Of a DNA stretch of 64,000 bases, positions 56,175-64,000 are shown piece by piece. The first letter of the stretch is position 1; every line of letters starts with the position of its first letter. The translations under genes were made by a program, and so were the position numbers. Origin of the DNA: Synechococcus sp. CCY 9618 (lineage in GTDB: Bacteria; Cyanobacteriota; Cyanobacteriia; PCC-6307; Cyanobiaceae); contig NZ_JAFKRG010000048.1 of assembly GCF_019038415.1 (NCBI RefSeq), forward strand, positions 1 through 64,000, given 5' to 3'. Under the pieces are notes generated by a model. That model made no database searches. It had not been told where the DNA came from and worked only from the letters and a program-made list of their open reading frames with translations.

Positions 56175-56509
56175 GCAACGTCTGATCGACCAGTCGTTGT
56201 TCAACAGCGTGGCTTGTTGAACAGGCACCATTCAGTGGTATCGATTGATTGGTATCACGTAAGTATCCATTGAGCTGGGTGGATGCCTCGCACAAGTCCT
56301 GGCATGCGTTGGCCCAGTTCAGTCAGGCGGCCCTGAACGGAGTTGCTGTTGCCCACACTGAGGTGGATGGCTTTTATTGGACAGGGCACCCTTCGCCACA
56401 CGCAAGGCTGAACGCTGCGCTGGAGCGACCAGAGGCCACTACCGCCACCGTTAGTCCGTCAACCCTTCGGCTGCAGTTACCTTAGAATCTGGTCCCCGAT
56501 GCAACTTCC
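56175..56509. other. 335-nt region without a supported gene
   Basis: A 78-residue plus frame (56249-56485) reads SWVDASHKSWHALAQFSQAAL; no family is recognised and the region is probably non-coding. Confidence 0.3.
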
Positions 56510-56704
56510 TTGAAACAGATCGTTGGGCCGCTGCGTAGAGCTTTCATCTATGGCCTCATCAGTTACGCAGGACTTATTCTGATCAACAACTCAGAGCTTG
56601 ACCTCCCCAATATGTGGATCGCCTATCTACCGATGTTTATCGGCGTTTATGTGGTGACACAGTGGTTGGACAAGCAATTCCGGGACAGGGGGCCTCAGGA
56701 ATGA
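56510..56704 (+). CDS. Small membrane protein
   Basis: A 64-residue protein with two hydrophobic stretches (FIYGLISYAGLILI and IAYLPMFIGVYVVTQWL) starting at TTG 56510. Base composition is AT-richer than average. No family recognised. Confidence 0.5.
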   Translation: MKQIVGPLRRAFIYGLISYAGLILINNSELDLPNMWIAYLPMFIGVYVVTQWLDKQFRDRGPQE

Positions 56705-56804
56705 TTGAGATGGTCAATTCAGGGAGTGAGCAGTACGTCCCTGGCGCTCTCTGACCGCCCCCTGGAACGCTGTTGGGAGTATCCGCCAACTGCCCGTTCA
56801 GCCC

Positions 56805-56999
56805 ATACCCTTCTCCACCGCTGATATCTCCATCCAGCTGCTGATGGAAACGACCAACACCCTTCAGGAGATCGAGAGCTGCATGACGGCCCGTGCCTTC
56901 GGAGCCGTCCACAACCCGGAGAAGGGGCCAGCGGCGCGGCAAGTGCTTGAAGAGCTTCTGGAGTATCTGGATCGCACCAGCCCTGATGGGGAGATCTGA
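56805..56999 (+). pseudogene. Second copy of the 59233-59427 gene, start codon lost
   Basis: 64 codons ending in TGA at 56997-56999, same length as the copy at 59233-59427. Identity is high in ISIQLLMxTTNTLQxIES and in the end (D-R-(T/S)-SPDG-(E/V)-I). The ATG of the other copy is ATA here (56805-56807), so translation cannot start at the same place; the first internal ATG (56841) would give 52 residues. Confidence 0.7.
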
Positions 57000-57092
57000 T
57001 GCATCCCCCTCACCCCGGAGACCGTGGTCTCATGTCCCCCCAGTGCAAGGCGGATCCATCCACTGGCTGCCCGGACAGGGCGGACAGTGAGG

Positions 57093-57225
57093 TGGTTTGG
57101 GTTCTCTGGACAGGGTCCATCGTTAACCTCTGAGTCTCGCCACCGCCCCTGAGAAGGGGCTCCCACCATGAGCAAATGCCGCACCCATAGCCCCGAGTTC
57201 AAGGCACGGTGCGCGGCGACGATTA
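57093..57225 (+). mobile_element. Decayed IS left end, copy 2
   Basis: Same left end as at 52538 and 58404 (TTTGGGTTCTCTGGACAGGG onwards). The orfA start ATG is intact here (57168) and reads MSKCRTHSPEFKARCAA before a stop at TAG. Confidence 0.7.
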
Positions 57226-57363
57226 GGTAGCCGGCCGCCTGTGAAGTTGACACCGGGCAGCAGGTCACATTCTGTCTTACATGCGAACTCTGCAGTCATC
57301 AGACAGTCGCTTTACCAGAGTCTTAACTCCCTAAGCTTTATTAGAAAGCAGTTCCAAAGATCA

Positions 57364-58173
57364 ATGATTTCCCTTCACGCCCGCCGTCGCCCACTCCATT
57401 CACTGCGCCAGGTGCTCACCCTGGGCGCTTTGGTGGCAGCACCTATGATCCTGCCGATGGCAGCAAAGGCCCTTGATTTTCCAAGGACGGGGGTGGTCTG
57501 TGACCAATCCAGACAGATCTGCTTCGACGCAAACGGAGCATCGGTAGAGCAGACCCGCACCAGCTTCGGAAACTGGGCCGCCCGCAATGTGCAATGCCAG
57601 CTAACTAACCAATGTCCCAGGAATGAGATCATGTTCAGCAGCGGTGAGCTTTGCGATCTGCAGCGCCGAATCTGCTGGCTGAATGGAACAACTCGCTCCA
57701 ATATCAACACCAGCCTCAGTCGTCAGCTTTTCGGTGCTAACGGCCGCTGGAGTGATGGCAGCCAGACAGACAACAACTATCAGACACAAAACCGCCGAGC
57801 CAGCTGTCAGCTGAGCCAACGGGGGCGCATGCTCTTCAACGGTGCATGCGATCTGCGCCGACGTAACGCCGACAACGGCATCGCCTACGTGGTCGAACTG
57901 CCAGACGGCCGTAAATATCGCTTTTTCAACCGTCAGGGCAAGCTGGTTCAGCGCAGCGGAAACCGCACCTGGGCAGCGCAATCCTGGATTGAAGGGGAAG
58001 ACGTGAGGTTCCGCTGGAGTGACATGCAACTGGTCACCCGCCCTCCCGAACCCATAGCAGATCTCTATTCCTATCCTAACAACCAATATCCCAATAACCA
58101 ATATCCCAATCCCAGCAATCCCACCCCCACTGGCACCTTCCTCCAAGGCCTTTTCAACTACCTGTTTCGCTGA
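57364..58173 (+). CDS. YcgJ-like exported protein
   Basis: A 269-residue exported protein, signal peptide MISLHARRRPLH to KALD. It has three copies of a Cys-rich unit beginning (V/E)-x-C-(D/L) and a middle C(D/Q)L(R/Q)RR motif, e.g. VVCDQSRQICFDANGAS, ELCDLQRRICWLNGT and GACDLRRRN. The layout resembles the YcgJ family. Near the C-terminus a YPNNQ unit repeats (about residues 240-252). Start ATG 57364. Confidence 0.65.
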   Translation: MISLHARRRPLHSLRQVLTLGALVAAPMILPMAAKALDFPRTGVVCDQSRQICFDANGASVEQTRTSFGNWAARNVQCQLTNQCPRNEIMFSSGELCDLQRRICWLNGTTRSNINTSLSRQLFGANGRWSDGSQTDNNYQTQNRRASCQLSQRGRMLFNGACDLRRRNADNGIAYVVELPDGRKYRFFNRQGKLVQRSGNRTWAAQSWIEGEDVRFRWSDMQLVTRPPEPIADLYSYPNNQYPNNQYPNPSNPTPTGTFLQGLFNYLFR

Positions 58174-58194
58174 GTAAGCGGTCATGGATCTAAC

Positions 58195-58223
58195 GTCAGC
58201 CGTGCCTTTTATGGTCGGCTGAC
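58195..58223 (+). terminator. Hairpin after the YcgJ-like gene
   Basis: GTCAGCCG (58195-58202) and CGGCTGAC (58216-58223) form a perfect 8-bp stem with a 13-nt loop. T-rich sequence (ATTTTT) lies 11 nt further. Weak but plausible terminator. Confidence 0.45.
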
Positions 58224-58254
58224 AAACTCAGATTCATTTTTGTCAGTACCGCAA

Positions 58255-58372
58255 GTAATCCTGACGCGACCCCCTCATTGCTCCAATCCCTATGAGAGCT
58301 GATGGGGTGATCAGGCCGCTTTCCATTGCTGGATGACTTCCAGGGGCGTACGTCCCTGGAGAGGCGAATACG
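58255..58372 (-). mobile_element. Decayed transposase C-terminal end
   Basis: Minus-strand translation reads YSPLQGRTPLEVIQQWKAA followed by a stop, the C-terminus of a transposase, with the outer end near 58255. The same terminus is at 53176-53300. Confidence 0.65.
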
Positions 58373-58403
58373 GTAGCTAGGTGGTGTACTCCATCTTCTG
58401 TGA

Positions 58404-58600
58404 GGTGATCTGGCTTTTCTGGACAGGGCCCATCGTCAACCTGTGAGGCGGCCACCGCCTCCGCAAGGGGTTCTCACCCATCAGCAAACCCAGCACCCAC
58501 AGCCCTGAGTTCAAGACCAGGGTCGCCATGGAGGTGATCAGTTGCCGCAAGACGCTCTAAGAGATCGCTGCCGACCTCGTCGTCCACCCGATCTAGAATG
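58404..58600 (+). mobile_element. Decayed IS left end, copy 3 (orfA remnant)
   Basis: Longest of the three left ends: TGATCTGGCTTTTCTGGACA then an orfA frame ISKPSTHSPEFKTRVAMEV-ISCRKTL with ATC instead of ATG and stops at TAA and TAG, as in IS3-family orfA (THSPEFKAKVAMEA). Confidence 0.75.
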
Positions 58601-58660
58601 CTGCTGAAATAGCTGCCAATCCGATGGATTTGCTGGAGCTGCTGAGACGGCGAGCGATCG

Positions 58661-58906
58661 TCAAGGCTCCGTACCCTTAGGCGCAGGGTTGTAATACACA
58701 GTGCAGCGATAGCGGTCGTCGCCACGGACATTGATGTCCACACAACTGACCTTGGTCATGACGGCTCCGGCCGGTATCTGGCCGATGGCCAGTTGGCGGG
58801 CCGCCTGAAGGCTGAAGATCGATTCGACGGTCATGCTGTCGGCATGGGCTTGTAAGGGCCACAGCAAAAGGGTCAGCGGGATAGCTAGGGGCACTAAGCG
58901 ATGCAT
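58661..58906 (-). CDS. Small exported hypothetical protein
   Basis: An 81-residue protein with a signal peptide (LVPLAIPLTLLLWPLQAHAD) and a mature part with TVESIFSLQAARQLA and CVDINVRGDDRYRCTVYYNP, a beta-hairpin flanked by two Cys. Unknown family. The ATG at 58906 leaves a typical signal peptide; longer frames are non-homologous. Confidence 0.6.
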   Translation of the reverse strand: MHRLVPLAIPLTLLLWPLQAHADSMTVESIFSLQAARQLAIGQIPAGAVMTKVSCVDINVRGDDRYRCTVYYNPAPKGTEP

Positions 58907-59232
58907 GGGAGGAACTGTTTGGTGATATTCCAGTTGTAGCAACACATCAAGATCCTGCCCTTGGTGGCGTCGGATTTCTCTATAGTGACGAATAACGATC
59001 CTCGGGCTGGATGGTGCATCGGGAAACAGGGAGTTTCCACCGAGTACTCCTACCCTCATCCCTGTATCTCCTTCGCATGCCCCCACGCCACTAGGCACTT
59101 GGCTCTCCTCATGCGATGAGGCCTTGGGGGGAAGGTGTCTTGGCGACAGCCATCCAGCCTGCCGCTCGCCTCAACCATGACCACTCCCGGGAACTCTGGA
59201 GAGACCTCCTGCCCCAGTCCATCTCCAGATCC
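58907..59232. other. Intergenic region
   Basis: 326 nt separating the minus-strand gene 58661-58906 from the plus-strand gene at 59233. I see no RNA gene or operator. Confidence 0.3.
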
Positions 59233-59427
59233 ATGCCCTCTTCCATCGCTGACATCTCCATCCAGCTCCTGATGGGCACCACCAACACCCTGCAGGCGAT
59301 CGAGAGCCGGATGACGGCAAGAGCCTTCGGCGCCGTCCCCAACCCACAGAGAGGACTGGATGTCCTGCGGGTGCCTGAAGAGCTGCTGGTGGTTCCGGAC
59401 CGCTCCAGCCCCGATGGGGTGATCTGA
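59233..59427 (+). CDS. Small protein, duplicated in the window
   Basis: A 64-residue protein, MPSSIADISIQLLMGTTNTL at the start, then ESRMTARAFGAV and ending SSPDGVI. No family recognised. A damaged copy lies at 56805-56999. The intact ATG and shared length make this the functional copy. Confidence 0.55.
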   Translation: MPSSIADISIQLLMGTTNTLQAIESRMTARAFGAVPNPQRGLDVLRVPEELLVVPDRSSPDGVI

Positions 59428-59428
59428 A

Positions 59429-59650
59429 CTACCACTGCGGCTCGACGCGACTCCACCCCTCCATTTGAAGCTTCCTCCACTGCTCCACCGCCTGCTTGCG
59501 GGGAAGTCGCTCCCGGCGCTTCAGCAGTGCCGCCTGCCCTGGCAACGGCTCCCCGAGGTCGATGAGGATCAGCGCCTCGTAGCGAGCGGTGAGGTCTCGA
59601 TGGAAGCGGAGGACGTTGCGCCCGTCGGGCGCTTGGAGCCAGCCGTCCAT
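59429..59650 (-). CDS. DUF1651 family protein
   Basis: A 73-residue protein matching the picocyanobacterial DUF1651 pattern: MDGWLQAPDGRNVLRFHRDL, then PLPGQAALLKRRERLPRKQAV and GWSRVEPQW. Function unknown. It converges with the gene ending at 59427 (1 nt apart). Confidence 0.75.
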   Translation of the reverse strand: MDGWLQAPDGRNVLRFHRDLTARYEALILIDLGEPLPGQAALLKRRERLPRKQAVEQWRKLQMEGWSRVEPQW

Positions 59651-59916
59651 GGGAAACGAGTAGTACGAACGTATCTTCCCTTGCGGCAGGCCTCTGCGCC
59701 TCGGCGGCACTTGCCGCCCTGTTGCGGGGGAGGGGCATCAGCAATCCACTTCCGCACTGCAGCAGGGCCTGATCGCCCATGGGGAATACCTCACCTCCCG
59801 CTGCCGTGGCTGGACCGAGGACCTGGCCGCCAACTGGGCTGGTGCCCGGAGGTGGCATGAGCAAACGGCGTTCGCCAGCGGGGCTGGGTGCCTGAGACGG
59901 CGCCTCCGCTGAGGCG

Positions 59917-62394
59917 GTGGCCCTGGCCGAGAGACTGGGGGAGTGCATCAGCCCGCAGGAGGGTTGGTTGAGCGACGGCCGCCAGGTGCTGTGCTTTCGC
60001 CCGACCCGCTGGGAGCGCCAGGTCCTGCAGTTGGAGGTCACCACCGGTGAGCGGCTCCCGGATCAGGAGATCCGGTTGCTGAAATCACGCCGGGATTCGC
60101 CACCCACAAAGCTGAACACTGCAAAGGTGAGCCCACAGGCCACTTCCGCCCTGGCACGCCCGTCTCCCACCGACCCTGCCCAGGCCAGCCCGCAGCCGAC
60201 TGAGGTGCTGGCTGGCTCGATTGAGCGGGTCACCTTCCACAACGCCGACAACGGCTTCTGCGTGCTGCGCATCAAGGCCCGCGGCCACCGCGACCTGGTG
60301 ACGGTGGTCGGCCACGCCGCCGAGATCAGTTCCGGTGAATGGGTCACGGTTTCCGGCACCTGGGTGAACAGCCGGGAGCACGGCCAGCAGTTCAAGGCCT
60401 CCTTCCTGAAGGCCTCAGCGCCCACCACCGCAGAAGGCATCGAGAAGTACCTGGGCTCGGGGATGATCCGCGGAATCGGCCCGATCTACGCCAGCAAGCT
60501 CGTGGCGGTGTTCGGGGATCAGGTGTTCGAGGTGATCGAGCAGACCCCGGAGCGCCTGCGGGAGGTGCCGGGCATCGGCAAGGTGCGGGCCGGCCGGATC
60601 GCCCAGGCATGGGCCGATCAGAAGGTGGTGCGCGAAATCATGGTCTTCCTGCACAGCCATGGCGTCGGCACCGCCCGGGCCGTGCGGATCTTCAAGACGT
60701 ACGGCAATGACGCCGTGCAGGTGATGGCCGAGAACCCCTACCGCCTGGCACGAGACATCCGCGGCATCGGCTTCCGCACCGCCGATGCGATCGCCGCGCG
60801 GCTGGGCATCAAGCCCGAAGCGATGATCCGTCTGCGGGCCGGGATCAATTACGCCTTGCTGGAGGCCAGCGGGGATGGCCACTGCGGCCTGCCCAGCGCC
60901 GAGCTGCTCAAGCTGGCCGCTGAGCTGCTTGCCGTCGAGCGTCCCGACGAGACCGGCGCCACCAGCCGGGTGCCCCTGGACGCAGGCCTGATCCAGAGCG
61001 CCCTCGCTCTGGAACGTGCCGAAGGCTCCGTCGTTGCCGACGTCCTGGCCGGTGAGCCGGCGATCTTCCTTTCCAAGTTGTACCGCGATGAGCAGGCGAT
61101 CGCCACGGCACTCAAGGGCCTGAACCTGGGTGCTCCTCCCTGGGGAATGATCGATGTCTTCAAGGCCATCCCGTGGGTGGAACAACGCCTGGGCATCGAG
61201 CTGGCGGACAGCCAGAAGGCGGCTGTGCGGCAGACGCTGGCCTCCAAGCTGCTGGTGATCACTGGCGGGCCAGGAGTGGGGAAGACCACCTTGATCAACG
61301 CCATCCTGCGGATCCTGGCGGCTAAAAAGCTGCGGATCCTGCTGTGCGCCCCCACCGGTCGGGCCGCCAAGCGGATGGGCGAAGCCACCGGGCTGGAGGC
61401 CAAGACGATCCACCGGCTGCTGGAGTTCGACCCGGCGGCCTTTGGTTTCAAGCGCAGCGCCGAGCTGCCGCTGGAGTGCGATCTGCTGGTGGTGGATGAA
61501 ACCTCGATGGTGGATGTGACCCTGATGGCCTCCCTGCTCGCCGCTCTCCCACCGAAGGCTGCCCTGCTGCTGGTGGGCGATGTGGACCAGCTGCCCTCGG
61601 TGGGGCCCGGCCAGGTGCTCGCCGATCTGATCAACAGCGGCGCCCTGCCGGTGGCCCGGCTCACGGAGGTGTTCCGCCAGGCGGCCTCCAGCCGCATCAT
61701 CACCACCGCCCACGCCATCAACGCCGGCACCATCCCTGATCTGCGGCCCCCACCGGCTGAGGCCACCAGCGACTTCTATTTCCTTCCCGCCGAAACGCCC
61801 GAGCAGGCGGTGGCGTTGATCCTCAAGGTGGTGGGCGAGCGCATCCCGGCCCGCTTTGGCCTCGATCCGATCGCCCAGGTGCAGGTGCTCTGCCCGATGG
61901 CGCGTGGGGGCTGCGGGTCCCGCTCGCTCAACATCGAACTGCAGCAGCTGCTCAACCCCGACCCCACCGAGCAGGTGGAGCGTTTCGGCTGGCGCTTTGC
62001 CCCGGCCGACAAGGTGATGCAGGTGGCCAACGACTACGAGAAGGAGGTGTTCAACGGTGATGTGGGCACCGTGGAAACGATCGATGCCGATGCCAGTGAA
62101 CTGACGGTGCGTTTTGACGGCCGGGAAGTGACCTACGGCTGGGGGGAACTCGACAACCTGGTGCCCGCCTACGCCTGCACGATCCACAAGAGTCAGGGCA
62201 GTGAATATCCAGCCGTGGTGATCCCCCTGCTCACCCAGCACTACGCGATGCTGCAGCGCAATCTGGTGTACACCGGCATCACCAGAGGCAAGCAGCTGGT
62301 GGTGCTGGTGGGCCAGAAGAAGGCCTTGGCGATGGCCATCAAAAACCACCTGGGCCGCCGGCGCTACACCAAGCTGGGGGAGTGGCTCCGCTGA
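59917..62394 (+). CDS. recD2: RecD2-type SF1B helicase with DUF1651-like N-terminus
   Basis: Helicase of 825 residues. Walker A GGPGVGKT near 450 and DETSMVD near 527 (motifs I and II), LLVGDVDQLPSVGPG (III), and TIHKSQGSEYPAVVIP (V/VI region) are present. N-terminal helix-hairpin-helix-like repeats (VPGIGKVRAGRIAQAW) fit RecD2. RecD2 unwinds DNA 5' to 3' in repair. Residues 1-70 instead resemble DUF1651 (GWLSDGRQVLCFRPTRW, LLKSRR); a GTG at 60127 gives a 755-residue RecD2 without it. Confidence 0.88.
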   Translation: MALAERLGECISPQEGWLSDGRQVLCFRPTRWERQVLQLEVTTGERLPDQEIRLLKSRRDSPPTKLNTAKVSPQATSALARPSPTDPAQASPQPTEVLAGSIERVTFHNADNGFCVLRIKARGHRDLVTVVGHAAEISSGEWVTVSGTWVNSREHGQQFKASFLKASAPTTAEGIEKYLGSGMIRGIGPIYASKLVAVFGDQVFEVIEQTPERLREVPGIGKVRAGRIAQAWADQKVVREIMVFLHSHGVGTARAVRIFKTYGNDAVQVMAENPYRLARDIRGIGFRTADAIAARLGIKPEAMIRLRAGINYALLEASGDGHCGLPSAELLKLAAELLAVERPDETGATSRVPLDAGLIQSALALERAEGSVVADVLAGEPAIFLSKLYRDEQAIATALKGLNLGAPPWGMIDVFKAIPWVEQRLGIELADSQKAAVRQTLASKLLVITGGPGVGKTTLINAILRILAAKKLRILLCAPTGRAAKRMGEATGLEAKTIHRLLEFDPAAFGFKRSAELPLECDLLVVDETSMVDVTLMASLLAALPPKAALLLVGDVDQLPSVGPGQVLADLINSGALPVARLTEVFRQAASSRIITTAHAINAGTIPDLRPPPAEATSDFYFLPAETPEQAVALILKVVGERIPARFGLDPIAQVQVLCPMARGGCGSRSLNIELQQLLNPDPTEQVERFGWRFAPADKVMQVANDYEKEVFNGDVGTVETIDADASELTVRFDGREVTYGWGELDNLVPAYACTIHKSQGSEYPAVVIPLLTQHYAMLQRNLVYTGITRGKQLVVLVGQKKALAMAIKNHLGRRRYTKLGEWLR

Positions 62395-62438
62395 GCGGCA
62401 GCTCCAGGGGAATCGGACCCGCAGAGGGCGGAACCGAT

Positions 62439-62621
62439 TCAGCCATGGCATTCACAGCCACAGCCGGCGTGGCAGGGCTCACCGTTGGGGTGCCCTTTGG
62501 CGCAGACCTCGCTGCAGAACAGCAGGGCGCCGTTGCGGAACGGGCTGTCCTCTTGCACCGTGCAGTGGCAGCCGGGGCAGGCGCACTGCAGCGTGGCTGG
62601 TTTTTCCAGAGTCGTGGTCAT
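62439..62621 (-). CDS. smtA: Bacterial metallothionein SmtA-like
   Basis: A 60-residue metal-sequestering protein. Cys at 13, 15, 18, 20, 36, 40, 50, 54, 56 and 58 (ten) and His at 19, 44, 51 and 59. The pattern CACPGCHC, FCSEVCAKGH and CHAGCGCECHG matches cyanobacterial SmtA/BmtA, which bind zinc and cadmium. SmtA of Synechococcus has nine Cys, so this copy has one more. No SmtB repressor gene is in the window. Confidence 0.9.
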   Translation of the reverse strand: MTTTLEKPATLQCACPGCHCTVQEDSPFRNGALLFCSEVCAKGHPNGEPCHAGCGCECHG

Positions 62622-62687
62622 GGCCTCTCCTTGCTCATGGCTGTTGGAACCATTCTGGTGCAGCCATCGATCGGGAGGATCGGCTGG

Positions 62688-62835
62688 CCGTACTGACGAG
62701 GTACCTTGGCGGATCGAGTAATGGATCAGTGGCCACGACCAGGGCAGCGCGAGCCCAGACCCTGCAACCGACCCAAGGGCGCCCGACACGGGGCGCCCTT
62801 CTCATTGGGGACCAGTGGAAGAAACAGCTGTTGGA
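62688..62835. repeat. Dispersed repeat with GC hairpin, copy 2
   Basis: Matches 51059-51205 in order: GCCGTACTGAC, then a CCACGACC block, then CAACC and the identical hairpin AAGGGCGCCC-gacacg-GGGCGCCCTT at 62775-62800. It lies upstream of the metallothionein start, on its 5' side. Rest of 62622-63090 holds nothing recognised. Confidence 0.75.
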
Positions 62836-63090
62836 GGGTGCCCCCCGAGGACGCTTCTGCCTGGCCTTTACCCCTTTGCATGAAGCCTTCCATCCGTTGC
62901 CTGCGCCTGCCATGGCTTCCTTCGGCATGACGGCCTCGGGGGGCCGTTCCCAGGGAAGCCCACACCAAGTGATTTGCGGCTGGCGTCACCCCTGCCCATG
63001 CCGCTTCAGCAGGACCCCCCTCTGCCAGGAAAGTTGACGCCTCTCCATCCCGACCATTTCAACCACCAGGGGGCCTGATGGAACCGATCG

Positions 63091-63549
63091 ATGCGTCCTT
63101 ACAGCGAAGCCGTCAAGGCTGATGTGCGCCGGCGGATGAGCCCGCCCCACCGCCAGAGCGTGGCGGCGATCGCCCAGGAGCTGGGCATCCACGTGATCAC
63201 GCTCTACAAGTGGCGGAAGGCCTGGCGGCTGCAGGGGGAGGTGGTGCCGGCCACCCAGAAGGACCCGGAAGGATGGAGCCCTGCCGACAAGTTCACGGTG
63301 GTGCTGGAGACCGCCGGGCTGAACGCGACTGAACTGGGTGGATACTGCCGCGAGCGGGGGCTGTTCCCCGAGCAGGTGGGCCGCTGGCGCCAGGCAGCCC
63401 AGGATGCCAATGCCCAGCCGCTGCTGACGATGGCCGATCAGAAGGACCTCCAGAAGCGGCACCAGGCGGACCAGCGTGAGATCAAACGGCTCCAGCAGGA
63501 GCTGCGCCGCAAGGACAAGGCCCTGGCGGAGGCGGCGGCACTGCTGTAG
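63091..63549 (+). CDS. Transposase orfA, HTH protein
   Basis: A 152-residue helix-turn-helix protein: VAAIAQELGIHVITLYKWRKAWR near residues 27-50 and a C-terminal helical region (KRHQADQREIKRLQQELRRKDKALAEAAALL), typical of IS3-like orfA. It ends at a TAG (63547-63549) right after AAALL, where relatives continue; a short hairpin GCTTCTGCGAAGC follows, then AAAAAAG. Confidence 0.75.
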   Translation: MRPYSEAVKADVRRRMSPPHRQSVAAIAQELGIHVITLYKWRKAWRLQGEVVPATQKDPEGWSPADKFTVVLETAGLNATELGGYCRERGLFPEQVGRWRQAAQDANAQPLLTMADQKDLQKRHQADQREIKRLQQELRRKDKALAEAAALL

Positions 63550-63617
63550 CCGCAGGCTTCTGCGAAGCAGCACGCCTCAAAAAAGATCCAGGCCTACTGG
63601 GGCGAGGACGGGGGGGA

Positions 63618-64000
63618 TTGACCGCGGCGGCCGATCGCCGCAAGGCCTTGGAGATCCTCGATGCCGCCGTGGCCGACGGGGCACGGGCCCGAGAGGTGGC
63701 CGCCTTGCTGGGCGTGGGGCTCACCACGCTGCAGCGCTGGCGGCGGCAGTTCGCAGGTGTAGGGGACGGCCTAGATGGCCGTAAAGGCAGCCATCGCCTG
63801 GTGTCTCATCGCCTGAGTGAGGAGGAACGCCAGCGGATTCTGCTCACCTGCAACCAGAGCGAGTTCGCGGCGTTGCCACCGGGTCAGATCGTGCCGATCC
63901 TTGCCGATCGGGGCCTGTATATCGGTTCTGAGCTCAGCTTCTACCGCGTGCTCCATGACCATGGCCAGGCCCATCGCCGTGGCCGTGCCCGGCCGCCCCA
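63618..64000 (+). CDS. Transposase orfB, 5' part (cut by window end)
   Basis: Open frame from TTG 63618 to the window edge, 127 codons. It starts AADRRKALEILDAAVADGARA, has REVAALLGVGLTTLQRWRRQF (second HTH) and SEEERQRILLTCNQSEFAAL with PILADRGLYIGSELSFYRVLHDH, typical of IS3-type orfB. The catalytic domain is beyond the edge. Confidence 0.75.
   Translation, partial: MTAAADRRKALEILDAAVADGARAREVAALLGVGLTTLQRWRRQFAGVGDGLDGRKGSHRLVSHRLSEEERQRILLTCNQSEFAALPPGQIVPILADRGLYIGSELSFYRVLHDHGQAHRRGRARPP

Larger units (their letters stand above)
63030..64000 (+). mobile_element. Two-ORF insertion sequence, right side outside window
   Basis: A transposon with orfA and orfB on the plus strand. The left boundary lies between the hairpin repeat and the orfA start, probably near 63030 (not resolved, no inverted repeat verified). 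The element continues beyond position 64000. Confidence 0.55.

Noticed and set aside
60415-62451. 678-residue minus frame over recD2
   Set aside because: Antisense shadow of the helicase gene.

Overview
The window is high-GC DNA from a picocyanobacterium, most like the freshwater or brackish Cyanobium/Synechococcus group. The supporting features are an ABC-type nitrate transporter with the NrtC ATPase/sensor fusion, a flavodiiron Flv3-Flv1 pair, Nif11-like leader peptides, two DUF1400 hydrolases, and DUF1651, a family I associate with picocyanobacteria. All identifications rest on reading the translations; no database search was made.

Layout. 0.1-4.5 kb: two conserved hypotheticals, a Tat-exported dienelactone hydrolase and two DUF1400 proteins. 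4.6-11.6 kb: the nitrate operon nrtA-nrtB-(small ORF)-nrtC-nrtD, all on the minus strand, with PsiE-like and Crp/Fnr-like genes upstream and a perfect NtcA consensus 326 nt before nrtA. 11.9-19.1 kb: a DUF6671 protein, flv3 and flv1 (flv1 frameshifted), a terminator, and a PhoX/DUF839-like secreted protein (frameshifted). 19.5-23.2 kb: an M23-like protein, a DCC-family protein, an acyltransferase and small exported proteins. 23.2-28.8 kb: a tightly overlapped HlyD/dual-ATPase/two-permease exporter. 28.8-34.6 kb: MarC, a methyltransferase-like protein, a BCAM0308-like zinc protein, an exported superoxide dismutase, a cupin, and a PEP-CTERM protein next to an HpsJ-like protein. 34.7-44.1 kb: two Nif11 peptides, PCD, a FitAB-type toxin-antitoxin pair, two arsenic genes (arsS and an arsenate reductase) either side of a glycosyltransferase/DUF547 operon, and three eroded genes (vWA, nuclease, NMNAT-Nudix). 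44.2-52.3 kb: a cellulose-synthase-like glycosyltransferase, a repeat/SHOCT protein, a flavin reductase-like protein, and znuA with a Zur-like box.

52.4-64 kb is accessory. It starts with a 27-nt 3' fragment of a tRNA (probably Pro) and holds three decayed copies of one IS left end, two decayed transposase ends, a truncated PfkB-like gene, a duplicated small gene whose second copy has lost its ATG, CsbD, MsrA, a YcgJ-like protein, DUF1651, RecD2 helicase with a DUF1651-like N-terminal extension, a metallothionein, a dispersed hairpin repeat, and a two-ORF transposase running off the right edge.

I do not see a complete new defence or biosynthetic system. The most interesting new points are the translationally coupled small membrane protein inside the nrt operon, the paired operator-like boxes at the left edge, the dispersed hairpin repeat found beside two zinc genes, the gene-decay cluster at 35-44 kb, and the DUF1651-RecD2 reading-frame fusion.
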